A stretch of DNA of 64,000 nt from Chryseobacterium sp. GVT01B (GCF_019970045.1 NZ_JAHXYI010000004.1:1-64000); one strand, 5' to 3'; shown: positions 1 through 9,216, counted from the stretch's first letter. The notes: generated by a model from the sequence alone, not told the origin. Program-made: numbers and translations.

Positions 1-178
1 ACTACGGAAATCGAATGATGTCTTTGTAAAACCTTAACAACACAATCTGTTTTAAATGCTAAACTATACTTTGATTTGCCCATAAAAAATGCCCCTAAAA
101 AGTGTCTAACTTTTTGGGGGCACTCTATTTTCTGAGGGCTTTTTTATTTTTAATCGAGAAAATAATCTTGGAATATTT
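1..178. other. Left edge, no assignable gene
   Basis: No complete gene is seen here. A short plus-strand frame running in from the edge closes at 35-37 and could be the last dozen codons of a gene to the left, but it is too short to identify. The rest holds the hairpin listed at 91-121 and an AT-rich spacer before the coaE stop codon. Confidence 0.4.
91..121. terminator. Hairpin terminator between coaE and the left edge
   Basis: A 13-base-pair stem (GCCCCTAAAAAGT against ACTTTTTGGGGGC, one G-T pair) encloses a five-base loop. The A run on the left and the T-rich stretch on the right would let it stop transcription in either direction. It would end the ruvB-to-coaE minus-strand unit and any plus-strand gene entering from the left. 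Confidence 0.7.
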
Positions 179-808
179 CTATTCAATAGCAAAGATTACT
201 TTTTCGGTTTGTTCTTTTAATTCTTCCAGATTGGTATTGTTGTAGATGATACAATCTGCCATTTTAATTTTATCCCTTTCAGGCATCTGTTTTTCCATGA
301 CAGCCTCTACCTCACGGTAGGTTTTATTATCTCTGTCCATTACTCTTTTAGCTCTGATATTATCCTCAGCGGTTACCAAAAGAGATTTATAACATTGCCT
401 GTTGAGTTTTAGTTCAAACAATAATGCAGTTTCTTTGAAGACCAGATATTTGCTTTGCTTCTTTACCCAATTTTCAAAATCAATTCGTACAGCCGGGTGT
501 ATGATTTCATTCAATTGCTGAAGCAGATCACTATTGTTAAAAACTTTACCGGCAACAAATTTTCTGTCATATAATCCTTGTTCATCATAAGATTCTTCGC
601 CAAGAAGTTCTTTGATCTTTATTTTCAGATCATCACTCTCATTGACGATTGTCTTTGCTCTGTCATCGGAATAGTAAACCGGAAAACCGAATTCCTCTAT
701 AAAGTGTGCTACTGTAGTCTTTCCAGAACCGATTCCGCCTGTTAAACCTATGATCTTGGGTGCTGGTTCCGGTTCAGCCTGTTGTGTTTCTGAATGTAAT
801 TCTTCCAT
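179..808 (-). CDS. coaE: Dephospho-CoA kinase
   Basis: This enzyme phosphorylates the 3'-hydroxyl of dephospho-CoA with ATP, the last step of coenzyme A synthesis in the cytoplasm. The 209-residue product has a P-loop, GGIGSGKT, at residues 24-31. It also shows the CoaE-type stretch IIHPAVR, and the conserved Arg-rich region around KRVMDRD. The length is normal for the family apart from about 17 acidic, proline-containing residues before the first beta strand (KIIGLTGG). No other Met lies nearby, so the extension is probably real. The gene is last in a minus-strand run after the metallo-hydrolase, with a gap of only nine bases. Confidence 0.95.
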   Translation of the reverse strand: MEELHSETQQAEPEPAPKIIGLTGGIGSGKTTVAHFIEEFGFPVYYSDDRAKTIVNESDDLKIKIKELLGEESYDEQGLYDRKFVAGKVFNNSDLLQQLNEIIHPAVRIDFENWVKKQSKYLVFKETALLFELKLNRQCYKSLLVTAEDNIRAKRVMDRDNKTYREVEAVMEKQMPERDKIKMADCIIYNNTNLEELKEQTEKVIFAIE

Positions 809-817
809 GATTTAAAA

Positions 818-1684
818 TTAATATCCAAAAACATCATTAAAGCTAAACGTTTCATCAAGTCTTACCCCTTTATCGGTCATTTTAAGACTTGCCAGCTCAT
901 TATGAGCATCATGTTCAAAGAACAATAAATATTCGTTGTCTACACACTGCTTAAGGAATTTTCCTTTTTCTTCCATTGTTAAAAGAGGTCTGGTATCATA
1001 TCCCATCACATACACAGGGTTGATATGTCCCGCTGTTGGAATAAGATCTGCCGCAAAAACAACTGTTTTTTCCTGATACTGAATTACAGGAAGCATCTGC
1101 TTTTCCGTATGTCCGTCTACAAAGATGACATCCATCTTTAGGTCTGGAGCAAATCCGTAATTTCCGGTAGTAGGAAGAGGTAAAAAATTAAGTTGGCCGC
1201 TTTCCTGTATTGGCAGAATATTTTCCTTCAGGAAACTTGCTTTCTCTCTTGCATTAGGCTCTGTTGCCCATTGCCAGTGATTTTCATTAGTCCAGAAATG
1301 GGCATTTTTGAAAGCTGGTCTGTATCCGGTTCTGTCATCATTCCATTCTATAGCACCACCACAGTGATCGAAGTGAAGGTGAGTAAGGAATACATCTGTA
1401 ATATCTTCTTTTATAAAACCGTATTTCTTTAGATTTTTATCAAGAGTATCATCTCCCCAAAGAGAATAATGTCCGAAAAACTTATCATCCTGTTTGTTAC
1501 CAAGACCGCAGTCTACCAGGATTAGTTTTTTTCCGTCTTCAATAAGCAGGGAACGTGTTCCCAGTTCGATTAGGTTTTTTTCGTCTGCCGGGTTTGTTTT
1601 TTCCCACAGACTCTTCGGGACGACTCCGAACATAGCACCGCCGTCCAGTTTAAATTTTCCACATTGTATTGGATATAACTTCAT
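818..1684 (-). CDS. Metallo-beta-lactamase-fold hydrolase
   Basis: The 288-residue protein carries the MBL-fold metal motif HLHFDH at residues 102-107. Further on are the downstream ligand regions VDGHTEKQ and FAADLIP. These residues usually bind two zinc ions that activate water for hydrolysis. The overall pattern (a D-C-G-L-G strand, then the motif, then a GHT loop) resembles quorum-quenching lactonase-like and other uncharacterised MBL hydrolases, but the substrate cannot be read from the sequence. There is no signal peptide, so it is likely cytoplasmic. It lies between the PaiB-like gene (13 bases upstream) and coaE and is probably cotranscribed with them. Confidence 0.85.
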   Translation of the reverse strand: MKLYPIQCGKFKLDGGAMFGVVPKSLWEKTNPADEKNLIELGTRSLLIEDGKKLILVDCGLGNKQDDKFFGHYSLWGDDTLDKNLKKYGFIKEDITDVFLTHLHFDHCGGAIEWNDDRTGYRPAFKNAHFWTNENHWQWATEPNAREKASFLKENILPIQESGQLNFLPLPTTGNYGFAPDLKMDVIFVDGHTEKQMLPVIQYQEKTVVFAADLIPTAGHINPVYVMGYDTRPLLTMEEKGKFLKQCVDNEYLLFFEHDAHNELASLKMTDKGVRLDETFSFNDVFGY

Positions 1685-1697
1685 ATGTATATTTTGA

Positions 1698-2309
1698 TTA
1701 TTTCTTTATTACTTTCATTTTCTCCGCAATTTTTCTTGCGTTATCATCAGAATTCTCAAGATGGTTGATAATGTTGTCATAATCGGCTTGTTTTCTGTTC
1801 TGAGAAAGTTTTTGTTTGATAAATATTTCGTCAGGGATTATTTTAATACCAAAAGCTCCCTTCATTTCCTTTTCCACAAATTCTTTTCCCATATCCTTCA
1901 CCATCATTGGACATTGCTGAAATTTTTCATATTTTGAAGTCAATTTGTCCAAATGAGTATAAAGCTCATCATGATTCATCAGTTCAATCTTTCCGTAGAT
2001 CTGTACAGCCTCATAATTCCAGGTAGAAACATTAATATGATCGTACCAGCTGCTGGATATGTAAGTATGTGCCCCTAAAAAATCGCAAAGTACTTCATCT
2101 CCGTTTTTTAAGGTTTTCGCCTGTGGATTAGCTCTCGAAATATGAGTTTCAATATAAGCATTTTCAGGATCATCTTCATTTAGCATCATCATAGCATGAG
2201 TTGCCCGGATTTTGTCAACAGAAGAAATCAGTAAAGCAAAAGAATTTTCTTTGATGATTTCTCTCATCAAATTGTAATCTTCGCTTCTGTATAATTTGGG
2301 TATAAACAT
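1698..2309 (-). CDS. PaiB-like FMN-binding protein
   Basis: The 203-residue protein begins MFIPKLYRSED and contains HAMMML, ETHISRANPQ and a YISSSWY region. This is the pattern of the PaiB / FMN-binding negative transcriptional regulator family (split-barrel flavin fold). In Bacillus the paiB product has been linked to repression of sporulation and degradative enzyme genes, but most family members have no tested function. An FMN-binding split barrel is therefore the safe call and a regulatory role is unproven. No DNA-binding domain is visible. It sits 57 bases downstream of ruvB and 13 bases upstream of the metallo-hydrolase gene. Confidence 0.8.
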   Translation of the reverse strand: MFIPKLYRSEDYNLMREIIKENSFALLISSVDKIRATHAMMMLNEDDPENAYIETHISRANPQAKTLKNGDEVLCDFLGAHTYISSSWYDHINVSTWNYEAVQIYGKIELMNHDELYTHLDKLTSKYEKFQQCPMMVKDMGKEFVEKEMKGAFGIKIIPDEIFIKQKLSQNRKQADYDNIINHLENSDDNARKIAEKMKVIKK

Positions 2310-2366
2310 AAACTAATAAACTCTCATTAACCTTAAATCTTGAACTTTAAACTCAAAACTTTGAAC

Positions 2367-3389
2367 TTAGAACAGCTCTCCCGGATTTTTAGGTCTTGTA
2401 ATATTCAAATGTTTGTAAGCTTTGTCAGTAACTTCTCTTCCTCTCGGAGTTCTGATAATAAATCCTTCCTGGATCAAAAATGGCTCATAAACTTCTTCCA
2501 GTGTTTCAGGATTTTCAGCAATAGATGTGGCCAAAGCGGAAATACCAACCGGTTTTCCTTTAAAGTTTTCAATCATAACACGCATGATCTTATTATCCAT
2601 TTCATCCAATCCGAATTCATCCACATTTAGAGAGTCCAAGGCATATTTTGTAATCTTGATCTCAATTTCACCATTCCCTTTAATCTCTGCGAAATCACGT
2701 ACTCTTCTCAATAATGCATTGGCAATTCTTGGTGTTCCACGGCTTCTTCTTGCAATTTCTATCGCTGCATCTTCATAAATAACAACTCCTAAAACTCTTG
2801 CACTTCTCTGAATAATAGTTGACAAAAGTTCAATAGAATAATATTCCAGTCTGCTTTGAATCCCGAATCGGGCAAGCATAGGTTTCGTAAGCATTCCACT
2901 TCTTGTAGTGGCTCCTACCAAGGTAAAAGGATTCAGCCCAATCTGCACACTTCTGGCATTAGGACCTGTTTCCAGCATAATGTCAATCTTATAATCTTCC
3001 ATTGCAGAATACAGATATTCCTCTACAACAGGAGAAAGACGGTGAATTTCATCAATGAAAAGAACATCGTTTTCTTCCAGATTGGTCAACAAACCGGCTA
3101 AACTTCCAGGTTTGTCTAATACAGGCCCAGAAGTAATCTTACAGTTGACGCCAAGTTCATTGGCAATAATATTGGCTAAAGTGGTTTTACCAAGTCCCGG
3201 CGGACCATGTAATAGAACATGATCTAGTGCTCCGCCACGTCGTTTCGCAGCAGTAACAAAAACTTCAAGGTTCTCCAGCGTTTTTCTCTGCCCCGCAAAA
3301 TCTTTAAAGCTCTGGGGGCGGATCTGTTCTTCCTGCATCAGCTCCTCGTTTGAGTAGTTTTCCTTATCTGGATGTAAAAAATCTGGCAT
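2367..3389 (-). CDS. ruvB: Holliday junction branch migration ATPase RuvB
   Basis: RuvB is the hexameric AAA+ motor that, with RuvA, drives branch migration of Holliday junctions during recombination repair. The 340-residue product has Walker [10 protein letters not shown] at 62-70 and Walker B with DEIH at 113-116. It also has sensor 1 GATTRSGML, the arginine-rich [17 protein letters not shown] segment, and a C-terminal winged helix ending in [11 protein letters not shown]. The length is normal. It is the first gene of the minus-strand group and has a good TAnnTTTG promoter just upstream. Neither ruvA nor ruvC is in the window, as is common in this phylum. Confidence 0.97.
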   Translation of the reverse strand: MPDFLHPDKENYSNEELMQEEQIRPQSFKDFAGQRKTLENLEVFVTAAKRRGGALDHVLLHGPPGLGKTTLANIIANELGVNCKITSGPVLDKPGSLAGLLTNLEENDVLFIDEIHRLSPVVEEYLYSAMEDYKIDIMLETGPNARSVQIGLNPFTLVGATTRSGMLTKPMLARFGIQSRLEYYSIELLSTIIQRSARVLGVVIYEDAAIEIARRSRGTPRIANALLRRVRDFAEIKGNGEIEIKITKYALDSLNVDEFGLDEMDNKIMRVMIENFKGKPVGISALATSIAENPETLEEVYEPFLIQEGFIIRTPRGREVTDKAYKHLNITRPKNPGELF

Positions 3390-3408
3390 TAATTCATTTC
3401 ATTTACCT

Positions 3409-3416
3409 CAAAGATA
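3409..3416 (-). promoter_or_regulatory. -7 box upstream of ruvB
   Basis: Read on the minus strand, this is TATCTTTG, matching the Bacteroidetes TAnnTTTG element and lying 20 bases before the ruvB start codon. A second match, TAAATTTG, lies at 3418-3425. The spacing gives a short leader. Confidence 0.6.
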
Positions 3417-3648
3417 GCAAATTTAGACTAAGGTTGAAGGGCAGATTGAGAAAAGGTTAAGATTGACACTGAGTTTAGGCTAAGGTTAAAAATGAGAACC
3501 GCTAAGATTTAAATAATTGGGATATTTTAAGTATTTTTGAGAGGAAAAATTATTGATAAAAAATATTGAAATTTTGATTGTTTAGAAGGCAAGTATTGAT
3601 AATAAATAAATCAGCTTCAATCTGGACATTAGCATTAACTTTAAACTA

Positions 3649-4872
3649 ATGAAATTAATAGGACCATTTAAGCAGGTGGTAACGCTTGCTAACTTACCAT
3701 TAAGAGGAAAAATTTCCGATGAACAACTTGAAATTATTGTAGACGGAGGAATTGTAGTAGAGCAGAATATCATTCAGAAAGTTGGAAATTTTGAAACATT
3801 AAAAACAGAAAATCCTACCATAGAAATCGAGAGCATCGAAGGAGAACAGATTGTTCTTCCTGCCTTTGTAGATTCACATACCCATATCTGTTTCGGAGGA
3901 AACCGAGCCAATGATTTTGCGATGCGTAATGCAGGGAAAACCTATCTGGAAATCGCAGAAAGTGGTGGTGGAATCTGGAGTTCAGTGCAGCATACAAGAA
4001 ATGCATCAGAAGAAGACTTGCTGAAAACTTTAGTGGAAAGAATCAACTTTTTGATTGATTTAGGAATCACAACCATTGAAGTAAAGAGTGGCTACGGTCT
4101 TGATGTAGAAAACGAGCTGAAGATGCTTAGAATTATTAAAAAAGCACAGAATAAAACTAAAGCTACTTTGGTTCCTACCTGTCTTTCAGCCCACTTAAAG
4201 CCCAGAGATTTTGAAGGAAGCAATCCTGAATATCTTGATTATATCATTACCGAAATTTTACCAAAAGTAAAAGAAGAGAAATTAGCAAACAGAGTAGATA
4301 TTTTTATTGAAAAGTCTGCATTCCAGCCTGAAGAGAGCAAAGAATTCTTACTTAGAGCAAAAGAATTAGGTTTTGAGATTACCGTTCATGCAGATCAGTT
4401 TACACCAGGAAGCTCAAGGATTGCAGTAGAAGTGGGGGCTAAATCTGCAGACCATTTAGAAGCAACTATTGATGACGACATCGAATTTTTGGCTAAGTCT
4501 GATACCGTAGCAACAGCTCTTCCAGGAGCAAGTTTAGGGCTGGGAGAAAAATTTACTCCTGCAAGAAAACTATTAAATGCGGGAGCAATTGTTGCCATTG
4601 CAAGTGACTGGAATCCAGGATCAGCGCCGATGGGAAATTTAATTACTCAGGCGTCTATCTTAGCTACTTTCCAGAAACTGACAACTGCTGAGGTGTTAGC
4701 AGGAATGACTTTCCGCGCAGCTTACGCCCTTAATCTGGAAGATAGAGGACAGTTGGAAACAGGGAAAAAAGCAGATTTTGTTACTTTCAAAACCAATAAT
4801 TTCCAGAATGTGCTCTATAATCAAGGAAGCTTAAAGGCTGAACTTGTTTATATTGATGGGAATTCAATATAA
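3649..4872 (+). CDS. hutI: Imidazolonepropionase
   Basis: HutI hydrolyses 4-imidazolone-5-propionate to N-formimidoyl-L-glutamate, the third step of histidine degradation, in the cytoplasm. The 407-residue product is an amidohydrolase with the metal-binding HTH at residues 77-79 in DSHTHICFGG. It also has the substrate-contacting ESGGGIW region and a metal His in VHADQF at 247. The conserved Asp is D320 in ASDWNPGS. The length is normal. hutG follows after one small gene, so the unit can convert imidazolonepropionate to glutamate. hutH and hutU are not in the window. The start gives a family-typical N-terminus. Confidence 0.96.
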   Translation: MKLIGPFKQVVTLANLPLRGKISDEQLEIIVDGGIVVEQNIIQKVGNFETLKTENPTIEIESIEGEQIVLPAFVDSHTHICFGGNRANDFAMRNAGKTYLEIAESGGGIWSSVQHTRNASEEDLLKTLVERINFLIDLGITTIEVKSGYGLDVENELKMLRIIKKAQNKTKATLVPTCLSAHLKPRDFEGSNPEYLDYIITEILPKVKEEKLANRVDIFIEKSAFQPEESKEFLLRAKELGFEITVHADQFTPGSSRIAVEVGAKSADHLEATIDDDIEFLAKSDTVATALPGASLGLGEKFTPARKLLNAGAIVAIASDWNPGSAPMGNLITQASILATFQKLTTAEVLAGMTFRAAYALNLEDRGQLETGKKADFVTFKTNNFQNVLYNQGSLKAELVYIDGNSI

Positions 4873-4883
4873 AATTTGCTATT

Positions 4884-5150
4884 TTGAAAGCTATTAAAAA
4901 TTTGATAATTTATCTGGTACTATTCATAGTATCTTTAAATGTGATTACTTTCTTGCAGGCTCTTTGGAATTATAGAACCTTGATCGAAGGGGAAAAGCAT
5001 TTTTTAGAAATATTTTATACCGGATTTCTTTTTATAGCTTTTCTATTGATAGTACTCTTATCTTTTTATTTCTTTTTCATGATCGTATTTTGTGTTTTTC
5101 AAATTATGAAAAGTATATACGTTTCTTTGATTAGAAAGAGTAAACAATAA
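4884..5150 (+). CDS. Small two-helix membrane protein in the hut operon
   Basis: This 88-residue protein is not recognised as a named family. Two hydrophobic segments, about residues 6-26 and 45-77, suggest an inner-membrane hairpin with a basic C-terminal tail ending RKSKQ. The only reasonable start is a TTG at 4884, because an in-frame stop lies at 4854-4856 and no ATG occurs between it and the first helix. It sits 11 bases after the hutI stop and before hutG, so it should be cotranscribed with histidine catabolism genes. A role in transport or regulation there is a guess. Confidence 0.5.
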   Translation: MKAIKNLIIYLVLFIVSLNVITFLQALWNYRTLIEGEKHFLEIFYTGFLFIAFLLIVLLSFYFFFMIVFCVFQIMKSIYVSLIRKSKQ

Positions 5151-5225
5151 AAACTGAAGATAACAATTAAAGATAGTTTAATTTGATTGAACTTTAAGGA
5201 AACAACATACAAATTGAAATTATTA

Positions 5226-6149
5226 ATGATGAGTAATATTTGGCAAGGCAGATTAGACGGAGAAGAACTTCTCCATCACAGAATATTTCAAAGAGTAAAA
5301 GAAGAACGCAATTACGATAATATCGCAACGGATGATTTCGTTCTGCATGGTTTTGCTGTAGATGAAGGCGTAAGACGAAACAAAGGCCGTCAGGGAGCTA
5401 AAGATGCTCCAGATGTGATCAGAAAGAATATGTCCAATTTTCCGGTAATTCTTCCTGACTTTTCAATGCTGGATTTTGGGAATATTACCTGTGACGATGG
5501 TAATCTGGAAAATACACAGAACAATCTTGCCAAAAATGTTTCAAAAGTACTTTTAAAAGGAGGAAAATCCCTTGTGTTGGGTGGAGGCCATGAAGTTACT
5601 TACGCTCATTATTTAGGAGTCAAAACAGCTTTTCCGGAGCAAAAAATAGGGATTATTAATCTTGATGCCCATTTTGATAACAGACATCCGGAAAAAGGAG
5701 TAGGCGCGAGCTCTGGTACCGGATTCTGGCAGATTGCTCAGGAAGGTCCTATCAACTCGCTGCATATTGGAATTCAGAGAAACTCCAATACACTGAAGCT
5801 TTTTGATACCGCTCATCAGTACGGAATGAAATATATCCTGGCAGATGAATTGTTTTTTGAAAACCTTCCATCCATCTATCAGCGTATTGATGATCTATTG
5901 GATACTGTAGATTATGCCTATCTAACAATTTGTATGGACGTCTTTAATGCATCAATCGCTCCCGGAGTTTCGGCTGCAGCGTACAATGGAATCTTTGCGG
6001 ATCCTACATTTATGCATTTTTACAGACATATCTTAAAAAATAAAAAATTGGTTGCAATGGATGTTGCAGAAGTTAATCCTTCTTTTGATATCCAGGACCG
6101 GACAGCAAGACTGGCAGCATGTCTTGTGAATGAATGGCTAATGATTTAA
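5226..6149 (+). CDS. hutG: Formimidoylglutamase (arginase family)
   Basis: HutG hydrolyses N-formimidoyl-L-glutamate to L-glutamate and formamide, ending the histidine pathway. The arginase/ureohydrolase fold shows in GGGHEVTYAHYLG, NLDAHFDNR and CMDVFNASIAPGVSA, which together supply the His/Asp ligands for two manganese ions. The usual SxDxD motif is reduced to CMDV, as in other HutG proteins. The frame is open upstream to a TTG at 5187, but the ATG pair at 5226/5229 (MMSNIWQGR) is the better start. The product is about 307 residues. The neighbouring hutI supports the formimidoylglutamase call over agmatinase or arginase. Confidence 0.9.
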   Translation: MMSNIWQGRLDGEELLHHRIFQRVKEERNYDNIATDDFVLHGFAVDEGVRRNKGRQGAKDAPDVIRKNMSNFPVILPDFSMLDFGNITCDDGNLENTQNNLAKNVSKVLLKGGKSLVLGGGHEVTYAHYLGVKTAFPEQKIGIINLDAHFDNRHPEKGVGASSGTGFWQIAQEGPINSLHIGIQRNSNTLKLFDTAHQYGMKYILADELFFENLPSIYQRIDDLLDTVDYAYLTICMDVFNASIAPGVSAAAYNGIFADPTFMHFYRHILKNKKLVAMDVAEVNPSFDIQDRTARLAACLVNEWLMI

Positions 6150-6286
6150 GATAAAGTTATATTCTTCTGATAGAGAAAATCATTATTTTATTGACCCTTT
6201 AAGGAATGGAATTTGCTAATTTCACCGTGCTTTTAAAATAAAAGCGCTCATAAATTCATTAGCTGAATTTAAAACAGATTTATATT

Positions 6287-7579
6287 ATGGAACAATTAAT
6301 TGAAAGCAAGCTTATTAAAGCAGATAAAGCGTTTTCAGTGTGGAGAAAAGTGCCGTTTGAGGAAAGGCAGAAGTTAATTGCAAAAGCAGCAGAAATTTTA
6401 AAGAATAATTCAGAGAAATTTGGTAAAATAATTACAACAGAAATGAATAAGCCCATTTCAGAATCAATAGCTGAAGTGGAAAAGTGTGCTTTAATGATGA
6501 ATTATTATGCCGCTGCGGATAATATTTTAAAACCTGAAAAAGTAGAATCTGAATTTACTTATTCCGAAGTTCATTACGCTCCGAAAGGGGTGATTTTAGG
6601 AGTAATGCCATGGAATTTTCCTTTCTGGCAGGTATTGAGATTTGCTACTCCAGCAATTTTAGCCGGAAATACAATAGTTTTGAAACATGCTTCAATTTGT
6701 TTCGGAAGCGGAAATGCCATTGAAGAAGTTCTTTTAGAGGCAGGTTTTCCGGAAGGTATTTTCCAGAATCTTGAAGTGGGACATAAAGCAGTAAAGGAAA
6801 TCCTTGAACATGATGCTGTAAGAGGTGTAAGCCTTACAGGAAGTGGAAAAGCTGGAGGTGAGGTCGCATCAATAGCAGGGTTAAATATCAAAAAATCTTT
6901 ACTTGAATTAGGCGGAAGTGATGCATTTATCATTTTTGATGATGCGGATCTTGAAGCCGCCGCAAAAGCTGGAGTAAAATCAAGGCTTCAAAACTGTGGA
7001 CAAACCTGTACTGCGGCTAAAAGATTTATCATTGACGAAAAGATCGAAAATGAGTTTCTTCCTATATTCATTGAAGAATATAAAAAATACGAAATTGGAG
7101 ATCCTTTAGATAAAGAAACCAAACTGGCTGGAATGGCAAGACCTGACCTGGCTGATGAGCTGGAAGCTCAATTCAACAGGGCATTGGAAAATGGCGCAGA
7201 AATTATCATTCCTCTGGAAAGAATTTCAGATAATGAATTTAAACCAGGTTTAATAAGAGTTCAGGAAGGAAATCCGATCTTAAAAGAAGAGCTTTTTGGT
7301 CCTCTTGGTATGATTATGATTGCAAAAAATGATGAGGAAGCCTTACAAATGGCCAATGATATTCCTTTCGGACTTTCCAATTCTGTATGGACTAAAAATA
7401 AAGACCGTCAGCTATTCTTCATTGAAAGCCTTGAATCCGGAACAGTCAATATCAACAGAATGACAAGTTCTGATCCGCGTTTCCCGTTCGGAGGATCAAA
7501 AGCTTCAGGATATGGAACAGAGTTGTCTTTACTGGCTTTAAAAGAATTTGTAACTGCAAAGACGATTGTAGGTAATTAG
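6287..7579 (+). CDS. NAD(P)-dependent aldehyde dehydrogenase, succinate-semialdehyde type
   Basis: This is a member of the aldehyde dehydrogenase superfamily, which oxidises aldehydes to acids through a thiohemiacetal on a catalytic Cys. The general base is E207 in LLELGGSDAF and the nucleophile is C241 in NCGQTC. PWNFPFW at 108-114 lies at the cofactor-binding end. At 430 residues it is at the short end of the family and matches the compact succinate-semialdehyde dehydrogenase group common in Flavobacteriia. Substrate choice cannot be settled by reading. It follows hutG by about 140 bases and ends at a shared hairpin facing pyk. Confidence 0.85.
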   Translation: MEQLIESKLIKADKAFSVWRKVPFEERQKLIAKAAEILKNNSEKFGKIITTEMNKPISESIAEVEKCALMMNYYAAADNILKPEKVESEFTYSEVHYAPKGVILGVMPWNFPFWQVLRFATPAILAGNTIVLKHASICFGSGNAIEEVLLEAGFPEGIFQNLEVGHKAVKEILEHDAVRGVSLTGSGKAGGEVASIAGLNIKKSLLELGGSDAFIIFDDADLEAAAKAGVKSRLQNCGQTCTAAKRFIIDEKIENEFLPIFIEEYKKYEIGDPLDKETKLAGMARPDLADELEAQFNRALENGAEIIIPLERISDNEFKPGLIRVQEGNPILKEELFGPLGMIMIAKNDEEALQMANDIPFGLSNSVWTKNKDRQLFFIESLESGTVNINRMTSSDPRFPFGGSKASGYGTELSLLALKEFVTAKTIVGN

Positions 7580-7589
7580 AAGAGTAAAA

Positions 7590-7656
7590 TGTCATTCCGA
7601 GGAACCGAGGAATCTCACAGATTCTTCACTTCACTCCCGTTTTGTTCAGAATGACA
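7590..7656. repeat. Intergenic element bounded by TGTCATTC / GAATGACA
   Basis: A 67-base segment starts with TGTCATTCCGA and ends with its inverse, GAATGACA. Inside it is a second inverted pair, AGGAATCT and AGATTCTTC, so the transcript could fold into a long hairpin. A related half-copy begins at 27721. It looks like a dispersed, non-coding palindromic repeat. Confidence 0.6.
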
Positions 7657-7675
7657 AATTACCACACATAAAAAT

Positions 7676-7710
7676 AAAAATTCCCGGAAATTAATTTCCG
7701 GGAATTTTTT
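7676..7710. terminator. Bidirectional terminator between the aldehyde dehydrogenase gene and pyk
   Basis: A stem of AAAAATTCCCGGAAA against TTTCCGGGAATTTTT with a TTAA loop has A and T runs on both sides. It sits between convergent genes and can serve both strands. Confidence 0.85.
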
Positions 7711-7731
7711 ATGCTTTTACAAAAAGTAATT

Positions 7732-7773
7732 TTGCTTATTGCTTATTGCTTATTGCTTATTGCTTATTGCTTA
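7732..7773. repeat. Six perfect copies of heptamer TTGCTTA touching the pyk stop codon
   Basis: The seven-base unit TTGCTTA is repeated six times without error. The last three bases, 7771-7773, are the complement of the pyk TAA stop codon. The rest is the immediate 3' untranslated region of pyk. Such a heptamer array is prone to copy-number change by slippage. Changes here would alter only the trailer, not the protein. Confidence 0.95.
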
Positions 7774-9216
7774 TACTGTCGTCAATCTCAGCGTATTTGT
7801 TTTTCCACCTTCATATGATGGAGTTGCATTGATATTGATTACAAAGTCTCCGGTTTCAATATAACCGTAGTTGTGTGTCAGCATATTTACCTGAATGATT
7901 GTTTCATCCGTAGATTTCTTCATATCATAATAATAGGCGTGAACACCCCAAAGAAGGTTCAGCATAGTAATAACTCTTCTGTTACCGCTATAGACGATGA
8001 TATGTGAGTTTGGTCTGTGTGCTGCAAGCTGGAAAGCTGTGTATCCAGAGTGAGTAAGCGTTACAATAGCAGAAACGTTTGTTGTTTTAGCGATTCTTAC
8101 CGCTGCAAGACAAACCCTGTTTGTAATGAATCTCTCATCAATACAGTTATAATCTTTTTCGATAGGCTCATTTTTGTGTTGATAGAAATGAGTGGTTTCG
8201 ATATTTTTTACAATTTTAGCCATGTTTTCCACCACCTGTACCGGATATCTACCTACAGAAGTTTCTCCCGAAAGCATGACAGCATCAGCTCCATCCAATA
8301 CAGAGTTCGCTACGTCATTTACTTCCGCTCTTGTTGGCGTTAAGCTGTTGATCATCGTTTCCATCATTTGGGTAGCGATGATTACCGGCTTAGAATAGAA
8401 TCTTGCTTTTTCTACCAGATTTTTCTGGATTGCCGGAACTTCTTCCATTGGAACTTCTACTCCAAGGTCTCCACGGGCAACCATTAATCCGTCACATTCA
8501 ACAAGGATTTCTTCAATATTTTTTACCCCTTCAGGTTTTTCAATCTTCGCAATAATAGGAGTCTTGAATTTACCATTCGGGTGTGCTTTGATAAGCTCCT
8601 TCAAGTCAATAATATCCTGAGCATGACGAACAAACGATAAGGCAATCCAGTCAACTTCCATGTCAAGCATGAAATTAGCATCCTGAATATCCTTTTCTGT
8701 TAAAGCTGGAAGAGAAACATTTGTATTAGGTAGATTAACACCTTTTTTAGAGCTTAACGGACCTCCTTGAATAGTTTTTGCTTTTACAGTATCCTTTTCA
8801 TTGGTTTCGATAACCTCCAACATCAGTTTCCCATCATCAATAAGGATTCTTTCCCCTACTTTTACATCCTGTGGAAACTGTTGATAAGTCATGTATACCT
8901 TAGTGGAATCTCCCTCCATTTTTTCGTTGGTGAAGGTAAGAATATCGCCAGGATTCAGATAAGATCCTTCTTTTACAACTCCTACTCTCAGCTTAGGTCC
9001 CTGAAGGTCTCCCAGGATTCCCACTGAATAACCATACTCGCTGTTTAGCTCTCTAATTATTTCAATATTTTTTCGAACTAAGTCGTAATCTGCATGGGAA
9101 AAATTTATTCTGAAAATATCAACACCCGCTCTCATTAAATCTAACATTACCTCCTTCGATGATGAAGCAGGTCCTAGTGTTGCGATAATTTTTGTCTTCT
9201 TTAAATACTTATTCAT
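7771..9216 (-). CDS. pyk: Pyruvate kinase
   Basis: Pyruvate kinase transfers phosphate from phosphoenolpyruvate to ADP in the last step of glycolysis. The product begins MNKYLKKTKIIATLGPAS and has the active-site segments KIEKPEGVKNIEEIL and MVARGDLGVE. It also carries the ATQMMETMINSLTPTRAE signature. The frame is open to a further ATG at 9246, but the start at 9216 fits the family and reduces the overlap with the upstream gene to eight bases, giving 481 residues. It is the last gene of the acpP-fabF-rnc unit. A heptamer repeat array touches the stop codon. Confidence 0.96.
   Translation of the reverse strand: MNKYLKKTKIIATLGPASSSKEVMLDLMRAGVDIFRINFSHADYDLVRKNIEIIRELNSEYGYSVGILGDLQGPKLRVGVVKEGSYLNPGDILTFTNEKMEGDSTKVYMTYQQFPQDVKVGERILIDDGKLMLEVIETNEKDTVKAKTIQGGPLSSKKGVNLPNTNVSLPALTEKDIQDANFMLDMEVDWIALSFVRHAQDIIDLKELIKAHPNGKFKTPIIAKIEKPEGVKNIEEILVECDGLMVARGDLGVEVPMEEVPAIQKNLVEKARFYSKPVIIATQMMETMINSLTPTRAEVNDVANSVLDGADAVMLSGETSVGRYPVQVVENMAKIVKNIETTHFYQHKNEPIEKDYNCIDERFITNRVCLAAVRIAKTTNVSAIVTLTHSGYTAFQLAAHRPNSHIIVYSGNRRVITMLNLLWGVHAYYYDMKKSTDETIIQVNMLTHNYGYIETGDFVININATPSYEGGKTNTLRLTTV

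Noticed and set aside
6229-6245. Small palindrome GCTTTTA/TAAAAGC after hutG as a terminator
   Set aside because: No T run follows on either strand, and it is AT-rich enough to occur by chance.
7732-7773. Possible CRISPR or iteron array
   Set aside because: The seven-base direct repeats have no spacers and lie at a gene end. A simple microsatellite explains them.
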